This document shows positions 56,601 through 59,539 of a DNA stretch of 64,000 bases, piece after piece. Numbering within the stretch: the first letter of the stretch is position 1; each line of letters begins with the position of its first letter. A model generated the notes under the pieces. It did not search any database. It was not told where the DNA came from and saw only the letters and a program-made list of their open reading frames with translations. The translations under genes and the position numbers were made by a program. The stretch lies in NCBI GenBank assembly GCA_964017065.1, contig OZ024787.1:6507301-6571300 (forward strand), given 5' to 3'. The stretch is from Haliclona indistincta (Eukaryota; Porifera; Demospongiae; Haplosclerida; Chalinidae).

Positions 56601-57520
56601 TATTACTAGTACATTTACAGAATACTGGGGGCGAGCCTGAGCTGATTTATGTCCTGCACAATTCACGAACAATTCATTTTTCTACATATGCACAACAGTA
56701 AGCCCTCTGCTCTTGTATTCCCGTTGTCGCTCCAGTCGTAGAGCTCTGTGATCAGGTGACTCTGCTGCTCGTTGTCGCTTCCTGGCAGTACTCTTACCTT
56801 GTAGAAGTTGATCCAGCTAGGCGTCTCCAATGCGTTGTCTTGTTTTGAATCGCGCCACGTGAGGATTACATGATGGGGCGCGGTCAATGTGTACGTGCAC
56901 GTGACTTCTCGGGAACATAGGGAGGACAAACGCACCACACGGCCAGATACATACATAAATACAAACATTCCCCGCGACGTGGGACGCATGTCACCATCAA
57001 CGTGGGGCTCGCTCAGGCTTGCCCCAATAATCGATGTGATCTGTGTACTGTCTTTTTCTAACAAGGACAACAAGACTCCTCTGCAAGATGCCGCCACATG
57101 GGCTTTAGTACTTGCTCTCAGTATCTGCTATCATGCTCGACTACAGGACAGAGATGGTTTTGAGAATGGAGTAGTGCAACAATTTAGGCCGCCACTAGTT
57201 CTTACTGAAGGAGTACAACAGTTCAAAGATGAAATAAGATGGTATTCAGTATTATACTATCATGTCAAAGTGCCAATGTGTAACCTTATATCTTCAGGTG
57301 TCAAGAGGTACTATTGGAGAACATGTTGTTGGGTCGTAACATTGCTAAGAATGCTGCTCTCAGAGAGAATGTGTTCATGATGACCATCTGTATTGAGCTC
57401 AGGATACCACTCTTCCTGGTTGGTAAGCCAGGCAGCTCAAAGAGTCTTGCCAAGTCTATTGTGGCTGACTCTATGCATGGCAAAGCATCAGAGAAGGATC
57501 TATTGAAGCATTTTAAAGAG
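10500..57520 (+). CDS. RNF213-like: RNF213/mysterin-like giant AAA+ E3 ubiquitin ligase, partial, multi-exon
   Basis: RNF213 is a cytosolic giant protein with six AAA units and a RING E3 module, involved in lipid-droplet biology and antimicrobial ubiquitylation. Exons placed by GT-AG sites and matching phase: 10500-10721, 10909-11107, 11278-11607, 32140-32723, 32778-32943, 33004-33227, 33770-34072, 36931-38072, 38148-38242, 38295-38372, 41160-41411, 41491-41701, 41749-41971, 42780-42905, 42953-43058, 43111-43273, 43329-43500, 45912-46030, 55003-55326, 55600-55732, 55792-56018, 56075-56157, 56205-56422, 56474-56590, 57066-57241, 57298-57520. Order and content follow vertebrate RNF213 from the helical arm into the AAA core. 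P-loops GETGCGKT and GKPGSSKS and the Walker B stretch LFFDEANTTEA are clear. No stop interrupts the joined exons. The start codon and everything after the 57298 exon are not seen. Large introns are filled with transposons. Confidence 0.9.
11765..11955. mobile_element. palindromic MITE flanked by GTAC
   Basis: GTAC at 11765-11768 and 11952-11955 flank an imperfect palindrome whose arms begin AGTTGATTG. The arms run about 70 bp (for example 'gatcttgcatatccatgtcaa' against 'gacatcgatatgcaagat'). It lies in the 20 kb RNF213-like intron. Confidence 0.7.
11956..13640. other. non-coding interval with a fragment of the CATTGCCAG element
   Basis: No gene is visible. From 12573 to about 12960 the sequence is similar, in the opposite orientation, to the CATTGCCAG-ended insertion at 52522-53247 (shared 'cattgccagaaatgtaat', 'ctacacat', 'atcgctgaagcag'). 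The rest is unassigned; 13310-13560 is AT rich. Confidence 0.45.
13659..15240 (+). pseudogene. ISL2EU-type transposase: THAP + DDE_Tnp_4
   Basis: The protein begins MPGDVCIVCG and keeps a THAP zinc finger (C-x2-C, then VCSRHF), but the finger is split over three frames between about 13750 and 13820, so the N-terminus is broken. From 13810 the frame is open for 476 codons. It has a coiled segment (KIEAVEAKIKKLEKEL), a helix-turn-helix-like part (LAVRFGISESLVSRYV) and the DDE core: FAIIDGSEIFLETP, SIMADRGF and HVERTIGRIKQFRIL. The C-terminus is acidic (DEDDDEVL, DYDSDSD). The DNA-cutting core looks intact; the DNA-binding finger does not. A second, opposite copy lies at 16906-19092. Confidence 0.9.
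15300..16319. mobile_element. TIR element carrying a Helitron protein fragment
   Basis: Perfect 18 bp ends TGGGGCGAGCCTGAGCGA (15300-15317) and complement (16302-16319). Inside lie a TATC microsatellite (15352-15370) and a coding fragment (15374-16318). An element with the same termini but different content is at 56625-57026. The flanks (about 15260-15290 and 16350-16378) are similar to each other in direct orientation ('atttcaagt.gtttaa.atcatgttta'). Confidence 0.8.
15374..16318 (+). pseudogene. Helitron replicase/helicase N-terminal fragment with Arg-rich repeats
   Basis: The frame from 15374 (likely start 15470, MDPDTTIPVRDYSSKKEEQ) encodes a highly charged protein. It has at least five repeats of about 25 residues with the pattern ERRDAESSEQRENRLQHMRD. 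After a stop at 16133 the next stretch in another frame reads LTCLESFPGLTVSSDECNRC, then CHRDSSFSPKLYSHANNMDP. That Cys-rich FPGL...NNMDPG motif is typical of the N-terminal part of Helitron proteins in animals. The Rep and helicase domains are missing; the fragment ends at the TIR. Confidence 0.7.
16437..16916 (-). pseudogene. YqaJ-type nuclease fragment of ISL2EU
   Basis: The minus-strand frame encodes PYGFLEVKCPYSHRDHTPEE, LKRGHKYYCQIQGQMAIG, WCDFVVYT and ERIAFDALFW. These are motifs of the YqaJ/lambda-exonuclease-like PD-(D/E)XK family (E-x-K in LEVKC; Q-x-Q-x-Q-like YYCQIQGQM). ISL2EU transposons encode such a nuclease beside their THAP/DDE transposase. The N-terminal half is missing and the frame is fused to a transposase fragment (16906-16982), so this is a rearranged remnant. 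Confidence 0.8.
16906..19092 (-). pseudogene. second ISL2EU THAP/DDE transposase, broken by family A insertion
   Basis: It starts at 19092 (MPGQRCTVCG), giving the THAP C-x2-C. A TGA near 18991 and the rest of the finger follow (CSQHFADGDATKPP, LGKRFASPVKRGP). Next comes the coiled part and FYTGFTSYAIFLAFFEFLGP (18369-18644). A frameshift near 18375 leads to FGLSKSQVSRY. The family A copy 1 (16983-18176) separates this from AIIDGSEVFVETP at 16940-16982. After that DDE motif the sequence jumps to the YqaJ fragment, so the rest of the DDE core is deleted. It is clearly inactive. Confidence 0.88.
16983..18176 (+). mobile_element. family A repeat, copy 1
   Basis: Reference copy of an unclassified 1.2 kb repeat. 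The head is an imperfect palindrome: arms about 16983-17115 and 17205-17345, joined by a spacer; the arm tip reads CCCTACATCAGTGGCTG. The body (about 17345-18130) has no ORF, contains two TTGGTCACGTGCG boxes in most copies and a GAAA-rich tract. The tail is a hairpin (GGGAG...CTCCC) followed by CTAATA. It splits the minus-strand ISL2EU transposase. Confidence 0.85.
20051..20721. mobile_element. TIR element with 9 bp target duplication carrying a RecQ-like fragment
   Basis: 12 bp perfect ends TAGTCTAGCTGC and GCAGCTAGACTA, with a subterminal inverted stretch (GTCTAGCAGATGTTG near 20118; complement near 20639). TATGGCGTG is duplicated at 20042-20050 and 20722-20730 within family A. A 9 bp duplication suggests a Mutator-like origin. 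The cargo is a helicase fragment (20229-20466). Confidence 0.8.
20229..20466 (+). pseudogene. RecQ-like DEAD/H helicase N-terminal fragment
   Basis: Starting MASTVEAFEREYKG, the frame encodes LGLTELKPEQQEAVQLLL (RecQ motif 0-like) and VFVTLPTSYGKSAIYQVLPL, in which TxxGKS is the Walker A (motif I). Similarity ends right after motif I and a stop follows at 20465. It looks like the first exon or 5' part of a RecQ-type helicase gene captured by a transposon. It cannot be an active helicase. Confidence 0.75.
21230..21829. other. unassigned interval between family A copy 2 and LINE fragment
   Basis: No convincing gene, palindrome or tandem repeat is seen. It could be a LINE 3' untranslated part, since the adjacent LINE fragment is on the minus strand and this lies downstream of it. 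Confidence 0.3.
21830..22728 (-). pseudogene. non-LTR retrotransposon (LINE) reverse transcriptase fragment
   Basis: On the minus strand the segment encodes KSSLPSQMSLGDNN (linker before RT), then SNYRPISLLSIPSKLLERHV with the preceding WKHANVTLIPKND, and after a frame change CLFDFAKAFDSVPHQALL, the first catalytic Asp region of a LINE RT. The reading frame is interrupted several times and the YADD region is missing. It is a 5'- and 3'-truncated remnant; jockey- or CR1-like, but the clade is not certain. Confidence 0.85.
22838..22998 (-). repeat. BEL/Pao 3' LTR (161 bp)
   Basis: It starts TGTACGGAACGCACTACTAT and ends GGGTTCTAACA on the plus strand. The same sequence recurs at 29004-29130 plus 30374-30404. 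It is very short for an LTR of this family. The abutting 22999-23006 gives the polypurine tract on the minus strand. Confidence 0.88.
23273..24615 (-). pseudogene. BEL/Pao integrase region
   Basis: A frame of about 447 codons after the MITE, longest intact part of the element. It has the zinc-binding part (HERVFHGGVKTTLTELRSQF ... CVICRRFEGKPYN), then GVDFAGPQYIKH, SDNAKTFKATSKAL and PWWGGMFERLVKSTNCCLRK, giving the D, D and E of the integrase core. The C-terminal part (LTPSHLLTGRRI, HLNRLLEHFWSRWRKEYL) is typical of the family. It ends at a frame change near 23330; the C-terminal GDTVIVHQKDHPRGFWKLG continues in another frame (23209-23400). Confidence 0.92.
24620..25218. mobile_element. piggyBac-like MITE, copy 1 (in BEL pol)
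   Basis: 599 bp bounded by TTAA on both sides (24616-24619 and 25219-25222). The termini are CCCTTTA-like (CCCTTTAAGGCC; CTCTTTAGTG on the other end). Relatives lie at 54354-54935 and 62333-62879. The interior has no ORF. A TTAA duplication with CCC ends is the piggyBac pattern. Confidence 0.8.
25211..25732 (-). pseudogene. BEL/Pao peptidase A17/RNase H region
   Basis: It encodes QTIPRLELLSALLLARLIF, SDSMVAVYWIKG and CSGHDNPADLPSRGQTSERL, the hallmark motifs between RT and integrase. The frame runs into the piggyBac-like MITE at 25218; across the TTAA site it is in register with the integrase frame. Confidence 0.9.
25978..26696 (-). pseudogene. BEL/Pao reverse transcriptase region
   Basis: It encodes VAVTADIEKAFLMVAL (first catalytic Asp), RFARVVFGVTSSPFLLNATV and the catalytic TYVDDIVTGANSEEAA. 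A TAA near 26340 and a frame change separate it from GVRWDLSTDNLIVSLEE and LVGKIYDPLGILSPLVILFK (25978-26268), the end of RT. Confidence 0.9.
26587..27618 (-). pseudogene. BEL/Pao aspartic protease (DUF1758) region
   Basis: 27618-27313 encodes IPVRIVFDNGSQQSYITESI, where D-N-G-S marks the active-site Asp. A stop at 27313 follows; the frame then resumes (27312-26587) with VDILIGSDQYWNFITGE and NTKFGWVLSGP, the conserved link to RT. The family's pol would be one polyprotein; here it is split by a TGA. Confidence 0.85.
28040..28904 (-). pseudogene. BEL/Pao gag-like (DUF1759) region
   Basis: A likely start at 28904 gives MADAALEKKKNVRRGNKGST. A stop near 28780 breaks the frame. The DUF1759 core reads VKLPKLTLQPFNGEITHW, FWDSFKASVHDN and KFNYLRGLLQRSALEAISAL. 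A zinc knuckle region lies further downstream (about 27700-27850), in broken frames. Confidence 0.85.
29004..30404 (-). repeat. BEL/Pao 5' LTR split by a family A copy
   Basis: The 5' LTR starts at 29004 and follows the other LTR closely up to about 29130. The remaining 30 bp (AGTAACATGG...GGGTTCTAACA) appear after the family A insertion at 30374-30404. Comparison with the intact LTR shows the insertion added no long target duplication. Confidence 0.88.
29131..30373 (+). mobile_element. family A repeat, copy 3 (in BEL LTR)
   Basis: Head palindrome 29131-29270 and 29362-29510, body with two TTGGTCACGTGCG boxes (29873, 29896), tail hairpin ending CTAATA. It looks especially close to copy 8, sharing small variants such as 'gcggaacttagatcgccgttacg'. 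Confidence 0.88.
30405..30617. other. fragment with LTR primer-binding-site-like motif
   Basis: This short piece between the BEL LTR and family A copy 4 reads, on the minus strand, TTGGTGTCAGAAGTGGGATA at about 30526-30545. TGG-started motifs of that kind are used as primer-binding sites by Gypsy-like elements. No coding sequence is seen. Confidence 0.35.
30618..31823 (-). mobile_element. family A repeat, copy 4
   Basis: Inverted relative to copies 1-3. The tail hairpin is at 30618-30650, the body to about 31430, and the palindromic head at about 31435-31580 and 31680-31823. The spacer between arms includes 'gaattcaattcaatgcacttcagg'. Confidence 0.88.
32140..34072 (+). CDS. RNF213-like: RNF213-like gene, helical arm exons
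   Basis: Four exons: 32140-32723, 32778-32943, 33004-33227 and 33770-34072. Introns of 54 and 60 bp are multiples of three without stops, so an ORF finder reads straight through them; splicing is favoured because the gap removal restores the vertebrate RNF213 pattern (KETK then DVNDLQNFVNISLATA). Recognisable stretches are VDRMKQFWRLCNFAEATNGF, RDALKLTGDFGLVERV, GSGFGALIYRLPPNAGY and WYQSVKETQGSVEV, which match the order of the region before the AAA core in RNF213. The exon at 33770 is phase 0 on both sides. No catalytic residue is expected here; this part forms the elongated stalk in the vertebrate protein. Confidence 0.85.
34165..34323. mobile_element. TA-flanked MITE with CAGTGGAACCCCT ends
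   Basis: Termini ACAGTGGAACCCCT and AGGGGTTCCACAGT are next to TA on both sides (CATACAGTGG; CCACAGTATG). Inner segments such as 'ataaggatgcccactgtaaaaggac' and 'gtgtgtccggattatagggg' are typical of small Tc1/pogo-type MITEs. It is in the RNF213-like intron 34073-36930. Confidence 0.7.
34729..34912. repeat. two-unit tandem duplication, 92 bp period
   Basis: The unit beginning TCATGTTTATATATCGATGG occurs at 34729 and 34821 and is almost identical (one visible difference, catgagc/cacgagc). The unit holds ATATATCGAT and TTTATATAGCACTAGAACGC. It is a recent duplication in intron sequence. Confidence 0.85.
35154..36352 (+). mobile_element. family A repeat, copy 5
   Basis: The head arms are at 35154-35300 and about 35395-35545; the body has a diverged GAAA-rich tract near 36080-36125. 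The tail is degraded (CCTCCATAACAG instead of CCTCCCTAATA), the most diverged end among the eight copies. Confidence 0.85.
36455..36890 (+). pseudogene. decayed coding fragment related to 7128-7237
   Basis: Located in the RNF213-like intron just after family A copy 5. One frame gives FAIAEQH, a stop, then a continuation ending SSAICARVYGGY, and further downstream VFFNAPSAGYVLCYYHCA. The first part is similar to the segment at 7128-7237. The combination of repeat-like duplication and stops suggests a decayed mobile element or duplicated exon. I do not recognise the family. Confidence 0.35.
36931..38372 (+). CDS. RNF213-like: RNF213-like gene, exons with tandem UBA-like insert
   Basis: A long exon, 36931-38072 (381 codons), followed by 38148-38242 and 38295-38372, with introns of 75 and 52 bp. 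The first third (CVRRIADALMALQQYG, LDKWKKEIQEKRDEFYELNY, TTQQLLLLREELGRL) matches the RNF213 helical region just before the AAA core. It is followed by a low-complexity Ser/Pro-rich linker (about 37320-37520), then a UBA-like helix set at about 37549-37660 (RQLILLAFERC, NEVARWCFANQ), an acidic linker (about 37680-37790), and a second, clearer UBA-like domain at about 37855-37975 (VVKRLLDLDYPLDKCLDAAE). The last two exons return to RNF213-like sequence (LRIGEPNLIVTPP). The UBA-like block is not part of the familiar human domain map. I read it as a ubiquitin-binding insert, by inference. Confidence 0.85.
38508..40916 (+). mobile_element. family A repeat, copy 6, interrupted by a foldback
   Basis: The head is at 38508-38895, the body reaches 39180 (GAAGACTCCAG), then a 1.3 kb foldback intervenes, and the body resumes near 40548 (ATACCGCCGTTTTGC). 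The tail ends CTAATA at 40916. The region between the gaagactccag box and the cgccgtttt box is missing, so the insertion came with a deletion. Confidence 0.85.
39255..40545. repeat. long foldback (inverted repeat) with ~600 bp arms
   Basis: Arms at 39255-39932 and 39966-40545 are near-perfect complements around a 30 bp loop (AACAAAATGATCGACTTTTT region). The outer ends read ACAGTGCTTCCAGC and complement. Just outside, ATTTATACCG-type short repeats (39181-39250) occur. No ORF is convincing. The unequal arm length reflects small deletions. Confidence 0.85.
41160..43500 (+). CDS. RNF213-like: RNF213-like gene, first AAA region exons
   Basis: Seven exons: 41160-41411, 41491-41701, 41749-41971, 42780-42905, 42953-43058, 43111-43273, 43329-43500. 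Introns are 47-79 bp except 41972-42779, which holds a palindromic MITE. The exon at 41160 carries PTYEEVLVCSERTTDEEV, a strong RNF213 signature just upstream of the first AAA unit. The exon at 41749 has the P-loop-like SQRAGMGKSLYIKR. Later exons carry FHLDIAP, GNVWRCHPAHLYMIES, YQYLRRH, FSYQSGSVEG and CGVKDPSWVELSHFVKFLD, all in RNF213 order. This AAA unit is usually regarded as structural rather than the main ATPase. All phases agree. The exon at 43329 ends at AAG before GTCAAT in phase 0. Confidence 0.92.
42594..42734. mobile_element. 141 bp palindromic MITE
   Basis: Arms begin TAGACGACG and end CGTCGTCTA, with 'cggcaactacgggatttagag' against 'ctctaaatcccatagttgcc'. The centre has 'gacgccctcgagctatgctctcgggatatctatacatc'. 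A similar core lies near 46226-46290. It is in the RNF213-like intron 41972-42779. Confidence 0.75.
43563..45783. repeat. inverted repeat pair of ~93 bp, 2 kb apart
   Basis: 43563-43655 and 45692-45783 are inverted copies ('ctctctggcggagatttaattatgc' against 'gcataattaaatctctgccagag'). They may be the termini of one 2.2 kb element filling the RNF213-like intron, or two separate MITEs. The space between has no convincing gene; it includes repeated 'cagtgctctat' motifs at 44738-44850. Confidence 0.6.
45461..45619. mobile_element. 159 bp palindromic MITE
   Basis: The arms start GTTAAAGCACCGCTC and end GAGCGGTGCTTTAAC. The inner part repeats GTGCTCTA motifs (ATATAATAGCAC; GTGCTATTATAT). It shares the 'gtgctctat' motif with 44738-44850. 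Confidence 0.75.
45838..45883. repeat. 46 bp near-perfect palindrome just before an exon
   Basis: AGACTTATTAGACTACGTAA and its complement meet at CCTAGG with one mismatch and no loop. It ends 28 bp before the RNF213-like exon at 45912, so it lies in the branch-point region of the intron. Confidence 0.8.
45912..46030 (+). CDS. RNF213-like: RNF213-like gene, short linker exon
   Basis: A 119 bp exon after TTTTTGTGTCAG and before GTACAG. It begins DFATSSPRDIVIEEE and contains a Cys/Thr-rich CTCTTDYFTDY stretch. It continues the ...FMIRMSK end of the 43329-43500 exon (phase 0) and leaves two bases that join the exon at 55003. In vertebrate RNF213 the same place has a short variable linker beginning DFATPS before the main ATPase unit. 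The next intron (46031-55002) is about 9 kb and carries a Tc1-like transposon, a minus-strand gene, a foldback and MITEs. Confidence 0.8.
47472..48813 (+). pseudogene. Tc1/mariner-IS630 superfamily transposase, interrupted
   Basis: The N-terminal part (47472-47680) encodes a helix-turn-helix with RWRIVWQAMGLNYSVSKIAE and VDESTVHRIINKFQATGEV. A palindromic insertion and unrelated sequence follow (about 47688-48065). The protein resumes at 48068 (LSDNIKSELLSEIGVDVTVT, ICKFLHKSGFTKQKA). The DDE_3 catalytic region is VFIDETGTDRRD (Asp 1), VIMDNCSIHH (Asp 2) and WLPPYSPDYNPIEELFSKSK (Glu), so spacing is about 34 residues between the second Asp and Glu. A frameshift near 48390 separates the two catalytic halves. 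It is not functional, but the catalytic residues are all present. Confidence 0.88.
47690..47822. mobile_element. palindromic MITE inside the transposase gene
   Basis: GTTAAACAACGGTCC and its complement (GGACCGTTGTTTAAC) bound a palindrome. Its arms continue with GAGGGCAGTATGGAATATAC and GGGCAATCCAATTAGA. The GTATGGAATATAC core is shared with the palindromes at 47069-47130 and 48985-49105. Confidence 0.8.
49006..49083. mobile_element. nested palindrome in the right arm of the Tc1-like element
   Basis: The sequence GGTTAATTATACCGCC and its complement form a hairpin set inside the larger GGTTAACCCATGGGTTCC palindrome (48985-49108). The corresponding place in the left arm (47069-47130) lacks it, so it inserted later. 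Confidence 0.7.
49923..50523. mobile_element. 601 bp TTAA-flanked MITE with GGGTGCAG ends
   Basis: TTAA occurs at 49919-49922 and 50524-50527. The termini are GGGTGCAG and CTGCACCC. TTAA duplication with GGG ends fits Kolobok- or piggyBac-like elements. No ORF is seen. Confidence 0.7.
50524..51067. other. non-coding interval with AC/AT microsatellite
   Basis: An (AC)n tract runs at about 50921-50937 followed by ATATATAT. It is next to ATAACCCTCGCGCATACTGCG, reminiscent of the AACCCTCG hairpin at 9713. Nothing else is seen. Confidence 0.5.
51068..52003 (-). pseudogene. two-exon gene of unknown function with in-frame TAG
   Basis: Exon 1 is 52003-51920 (28 codons, begins MQEPPSTSARQF, donor GTAAGT). 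Exon 2 is 51826-51068 after a CTACTAG acceptor; phase 0 at the junction. The product would be 280 aa. The N-terminal half has KWVVSQEDLECMYTAVRQAG and a CLWCDGR motif; a basic stretch (SLKRRRDSSPVPTSRRAVK) follows; then WARMIVNGIYSSKDTPPKVP. The C-terminal end (LKQLFEDSILTTEEFQEQK) resembles a SHOCT-type short helical motif. A TAG at 51415-51413 falls between QYR and WARMIVNG in the same frame, so the copy is either a pseudogene or polymorphic. Similar proteins occur, to my memory, as multi-copy uncharacterised genes in cnidarians and sponges, so it may belong to a transposon. It sits inside a 9 kb intron of the opposite-strand RNF213-like gene. Confidence 0.6.
52213..54280. mobile_element. 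2 kb foldback element with a nested insertion
   Basis: Outer ends GTTATACCATGCCTA and TAGGCATGGTATAAC. The arms match over about 670 bp each and meet near 53635. The left arm is interrupted by a 726 bp insertion (52522-53247) that is absent from the right arm. The arms include AACGTTAGGATCAGGATCTC and a stretch similar to the foldback at 60467-61124 ('gccatcttg', 'atggacttcg'-like). No coding capacity is seen. Confidence 0.8.
52522..53247. mobile_element. insertion with CATTGCCAG ends inside the foldback
   Basis: CATTGCCAG at 52522 and CTGGCAATG ending at 53246 or 53247 are inverted. The opposite arm of the host foldback shows the empty site (CCAGATTGGCTGG), so the inserted piece is defined to within a base or two. 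A related fragment is at 12573-12960. Confidence 0.75.
54354..54935. mobile_element. piggyBac-like MITE, copy 2
   Basis: CCCTTTAAGCCC follows TTAA (54350-54353); the other end reads TTTAAAGGG followed by TTAC, a one-base variant of TTAA. The interior ('gaggtcactgcact...cttctgaagtgggagga') is similar to copies at 24620 and 62333. It ends 67 bp before the RNF213-like exon at 55003. Confidence 0.78.
55003..57520 (+). CDS. RNF213-like: RNF213-like gene, catalytic AAA unit exons
   Basis: Eight exons: 55003-55326, 55600-55732, 55792-56018, 56075-56157, 56205-56422, 56474-56590, 57066-57241, 57298-57520. Most introns are 47-59 bp; 56591-57065 holds a TIR element and 55327-55599 is plain. The first exon starts FHPYLFFNRD. 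The next has Walker A (VVVMGETGCGKTRLIRF); 55792-56018 has VHGGTT, Walker B LFFDEANTTEA and FIAACNPYRK. The following exons carry SAGLGFY, PLRQLVYRVIELPPSM, DECSFVSLRDVERAM and ALSICYHARLQDRDGF. The last exon has the second Walker A, LFLVGKPGSSKSLAKSIVAD. These correspond to AAA3 and AAA4, the active ATPase pair of RNF213. All key residues are intact. The next expected exon is not in the remaining 6.5 kb. Confidence 0.95.
56625..57026. mobile_element. 402 bp element with TIRs like the Helitron-fragment carrier
   Basis: Termini TGGGGGCGAGCCTGAGCT and GCTCAGGCTTGCCCCA match those at 15300-16319, but the interior is different and non-coding. It lies in the intron between the RNF213-like exons 56474-56590 and 57066-57241, ending 39 bp before the acceptor. 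Confidence 0.75.
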
Positions 57521-57556
57521 GTCTGCTAAATTAAGACAGGATACCCATTCTATATT

Positions 57557-58147
57557 AAAGTAAAGTAAAAAAGATTTAATAAAAAAACTGAAAAGTGTAG
57601 GGATGACTCTTGAAAAAGGAAAGGAACAAGATGGGACGATGCTTGCATAAGTAAAGGAACAAGATGGAATGATGCTTGCAAATGTAAAAGTCCCAAGTAT
57701 CCCTACATCAGCGGCTTGTGTGCAACTGACAAATGCGGAATCCTCTTCCTATACCTTTTACAACCGTCAATTTACTCAATTACTTCATCGGACTGCGTCC
57801 TCCAAATACAGCTACCTGCAGCTTATTTACAACTCTCAACTACTTCATCACACTGCGTCCTACAAACACAGATACCTGCAGATTATTTACATACAACTGT
57901 CGACTACTTCATCGGACTGCTTCCTCCTTAACACAGATACCTCTAGTTATTTACAACTGTCAATTACTTCATCGGACTGCGTCCTCCTTCAAGCCGCTGA
58001 TGTAGGGATACTTGGGACTTTTACATTTACAAGCATTATTCCATCTTGTTCCTTTACTTTTGCAAGCATCATCCCACCTTGTTCTTTTCCTTTTCAAGAG
58101 TCATCCCTACACTTTTCTTTTTTTATTAAAGCTTTTTTACTTTACTT
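57557..58147. mobile_element. foldback with internal ~60 bp tandem repeats
   Basis: The arms are about 57557-57717 and 57992-58147 (AAAGTAAAGTAAAAAAG outer; CCCTACATCAGCGGCTTG inner). Between them 3-4 units of about 60 bp repeat 'ttcatcggactgcgtcctcc...cagctacctgcag'. The arm tip CCCTACATCAGCGGCT is nearly the same as the arm tip of family A, suggesting a shared origin. A long ORF read through it (57669-58223) is only a by-product. Confidence 0.8.
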
Positions 58148-58484
58148 GTTACTGTTACTTTTTTATCACTATCAGTTGAACTTATTAGTTGTATTCTGTG
58201 TTAGCTGTTATTTCATTTTATAACTCTCTGAGCAGCAGTTAATAGTCTAGCAGATGTGAAGGTGCATTGTAAGAGCCTCTTGAGAGTAATGAGTGTGGTT
58301 TAAATGTTTAATGTTATCAATTGCAAAAATAATCATTAAATGAAAGGTTAAAGTGGTTGAGGACGCAGACATCAAAATATCAAGTCCAGGTATGATTTGA
58401 CAACATGATAGTTGCTAGCACTGTAATGGATGAAGAAGAGACTAACACTCGCGGCTGACAACTCATGATGCTGCAAGTCTACAT

Positions 58485-59539
58485 AAAAGAAAATTAAAAA
58501 GATTTCTATCGAAATCAAAAGGATGTAGGGTTGTGAAATCTACCACTGGTTCACATTGTTAACTAACAAGGAACAAGCATGGAATGGTAACACGATTGAC
58601 TTGCTAACAGACCATAGATCCTACATCAGTGGCTGCTGTAGTTGCTATTGACTGCTAACACTTGTGCATTCAGCTTGTGTACAGCCACTGAGAGATCTAT
58701 GGTCTGTTAGCAAGTCAATCGTGTTACCATTCCATGCTTGTTCCTTGTTAGTTAACAATGTGAACCAGTGGTAGATTTCACAACCCTACATCCTTTTGAT
58801 TTCGATAGAATTTTTTTTAATTTTCTTGTTTGTGTCCCTTTTTAGTGCAGTGCAGTTCATTGCACGTGCTGAGCCGTCTTTGTTTCCACCATTGGTTTAG
58901 TTTTCCTGCTGTCGATGGCTTTTCTAACAATTTTAAACTTGTAGCAAAGGATAATTGTTATGCTATACATAATAATCAGCTCGCCTATGCATACATGCAT
59001 GCATGAATTGCATACGAGCCCCGCCCACACTAGTTTGTAGACCTGTACGGCAGTTATAATTATGCAGAATGGTGATCCTATAGCTTGCCGTTCTTCGAAG
59101 ACTCCAGACAGATATTTGTTCTCCGTGATCCATACGGCACGGAGATACTCAAGTTAGTGCTTGGTCACGTGCGCTAACCACTACTTGGTCATGTGCGTAT
59201 TGCACAATTCACAATAATGGCGTCTAACACTTAGCTGACAATGGATCACGATCGAGCAATCGCGGAATTTATATCGCAGTTTCGCAAGAAAGAAGAAAAC
59301 GAAGATGACGAAACTGGATTTTCACCGTTTCCAGGTTCGTCACTTTAGTAACAATTTCGAGCAATGTCCTTGCTACTGTAAGATGGGGCAACGCCAGATA
59401 GCAGATTTAAGTGTCTTTGGACGCATAAATTCATCACCAAGTGAAATATCAGCGTTTGAACGCAAATACATTGTATGTAGCCGCCATCTTGTTTTTCCGT
59501 TCAACCCTACATAGGAAGACACTACCGTGCCTCCCTAAT
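58485..59539 (+). mobile_element. family A repeat, copy 7
   Basis: The head arms are at 58485-58635 and 58680-58825 with a much shorter spacer than other copies. The body has a deletion around the GAAA-rich tract. The tail ends CTAATA at 59539. Confidence 0.85.

Noticed and set aside
57669..58223. 184-codon plus-strand ORF
   Set aside because: It reads through the tandem units and arm of a foldback; composition is low-complexity and no other coding signal exists.
59305..59514. Recurring small ORF (MTKLDFHRFQVRHFSNNFEQ) in family A copies
   Set aside because: Frames differ or stop at different points between copies, and the surrounding body lacks conserved coding frames; treated as non-coding.
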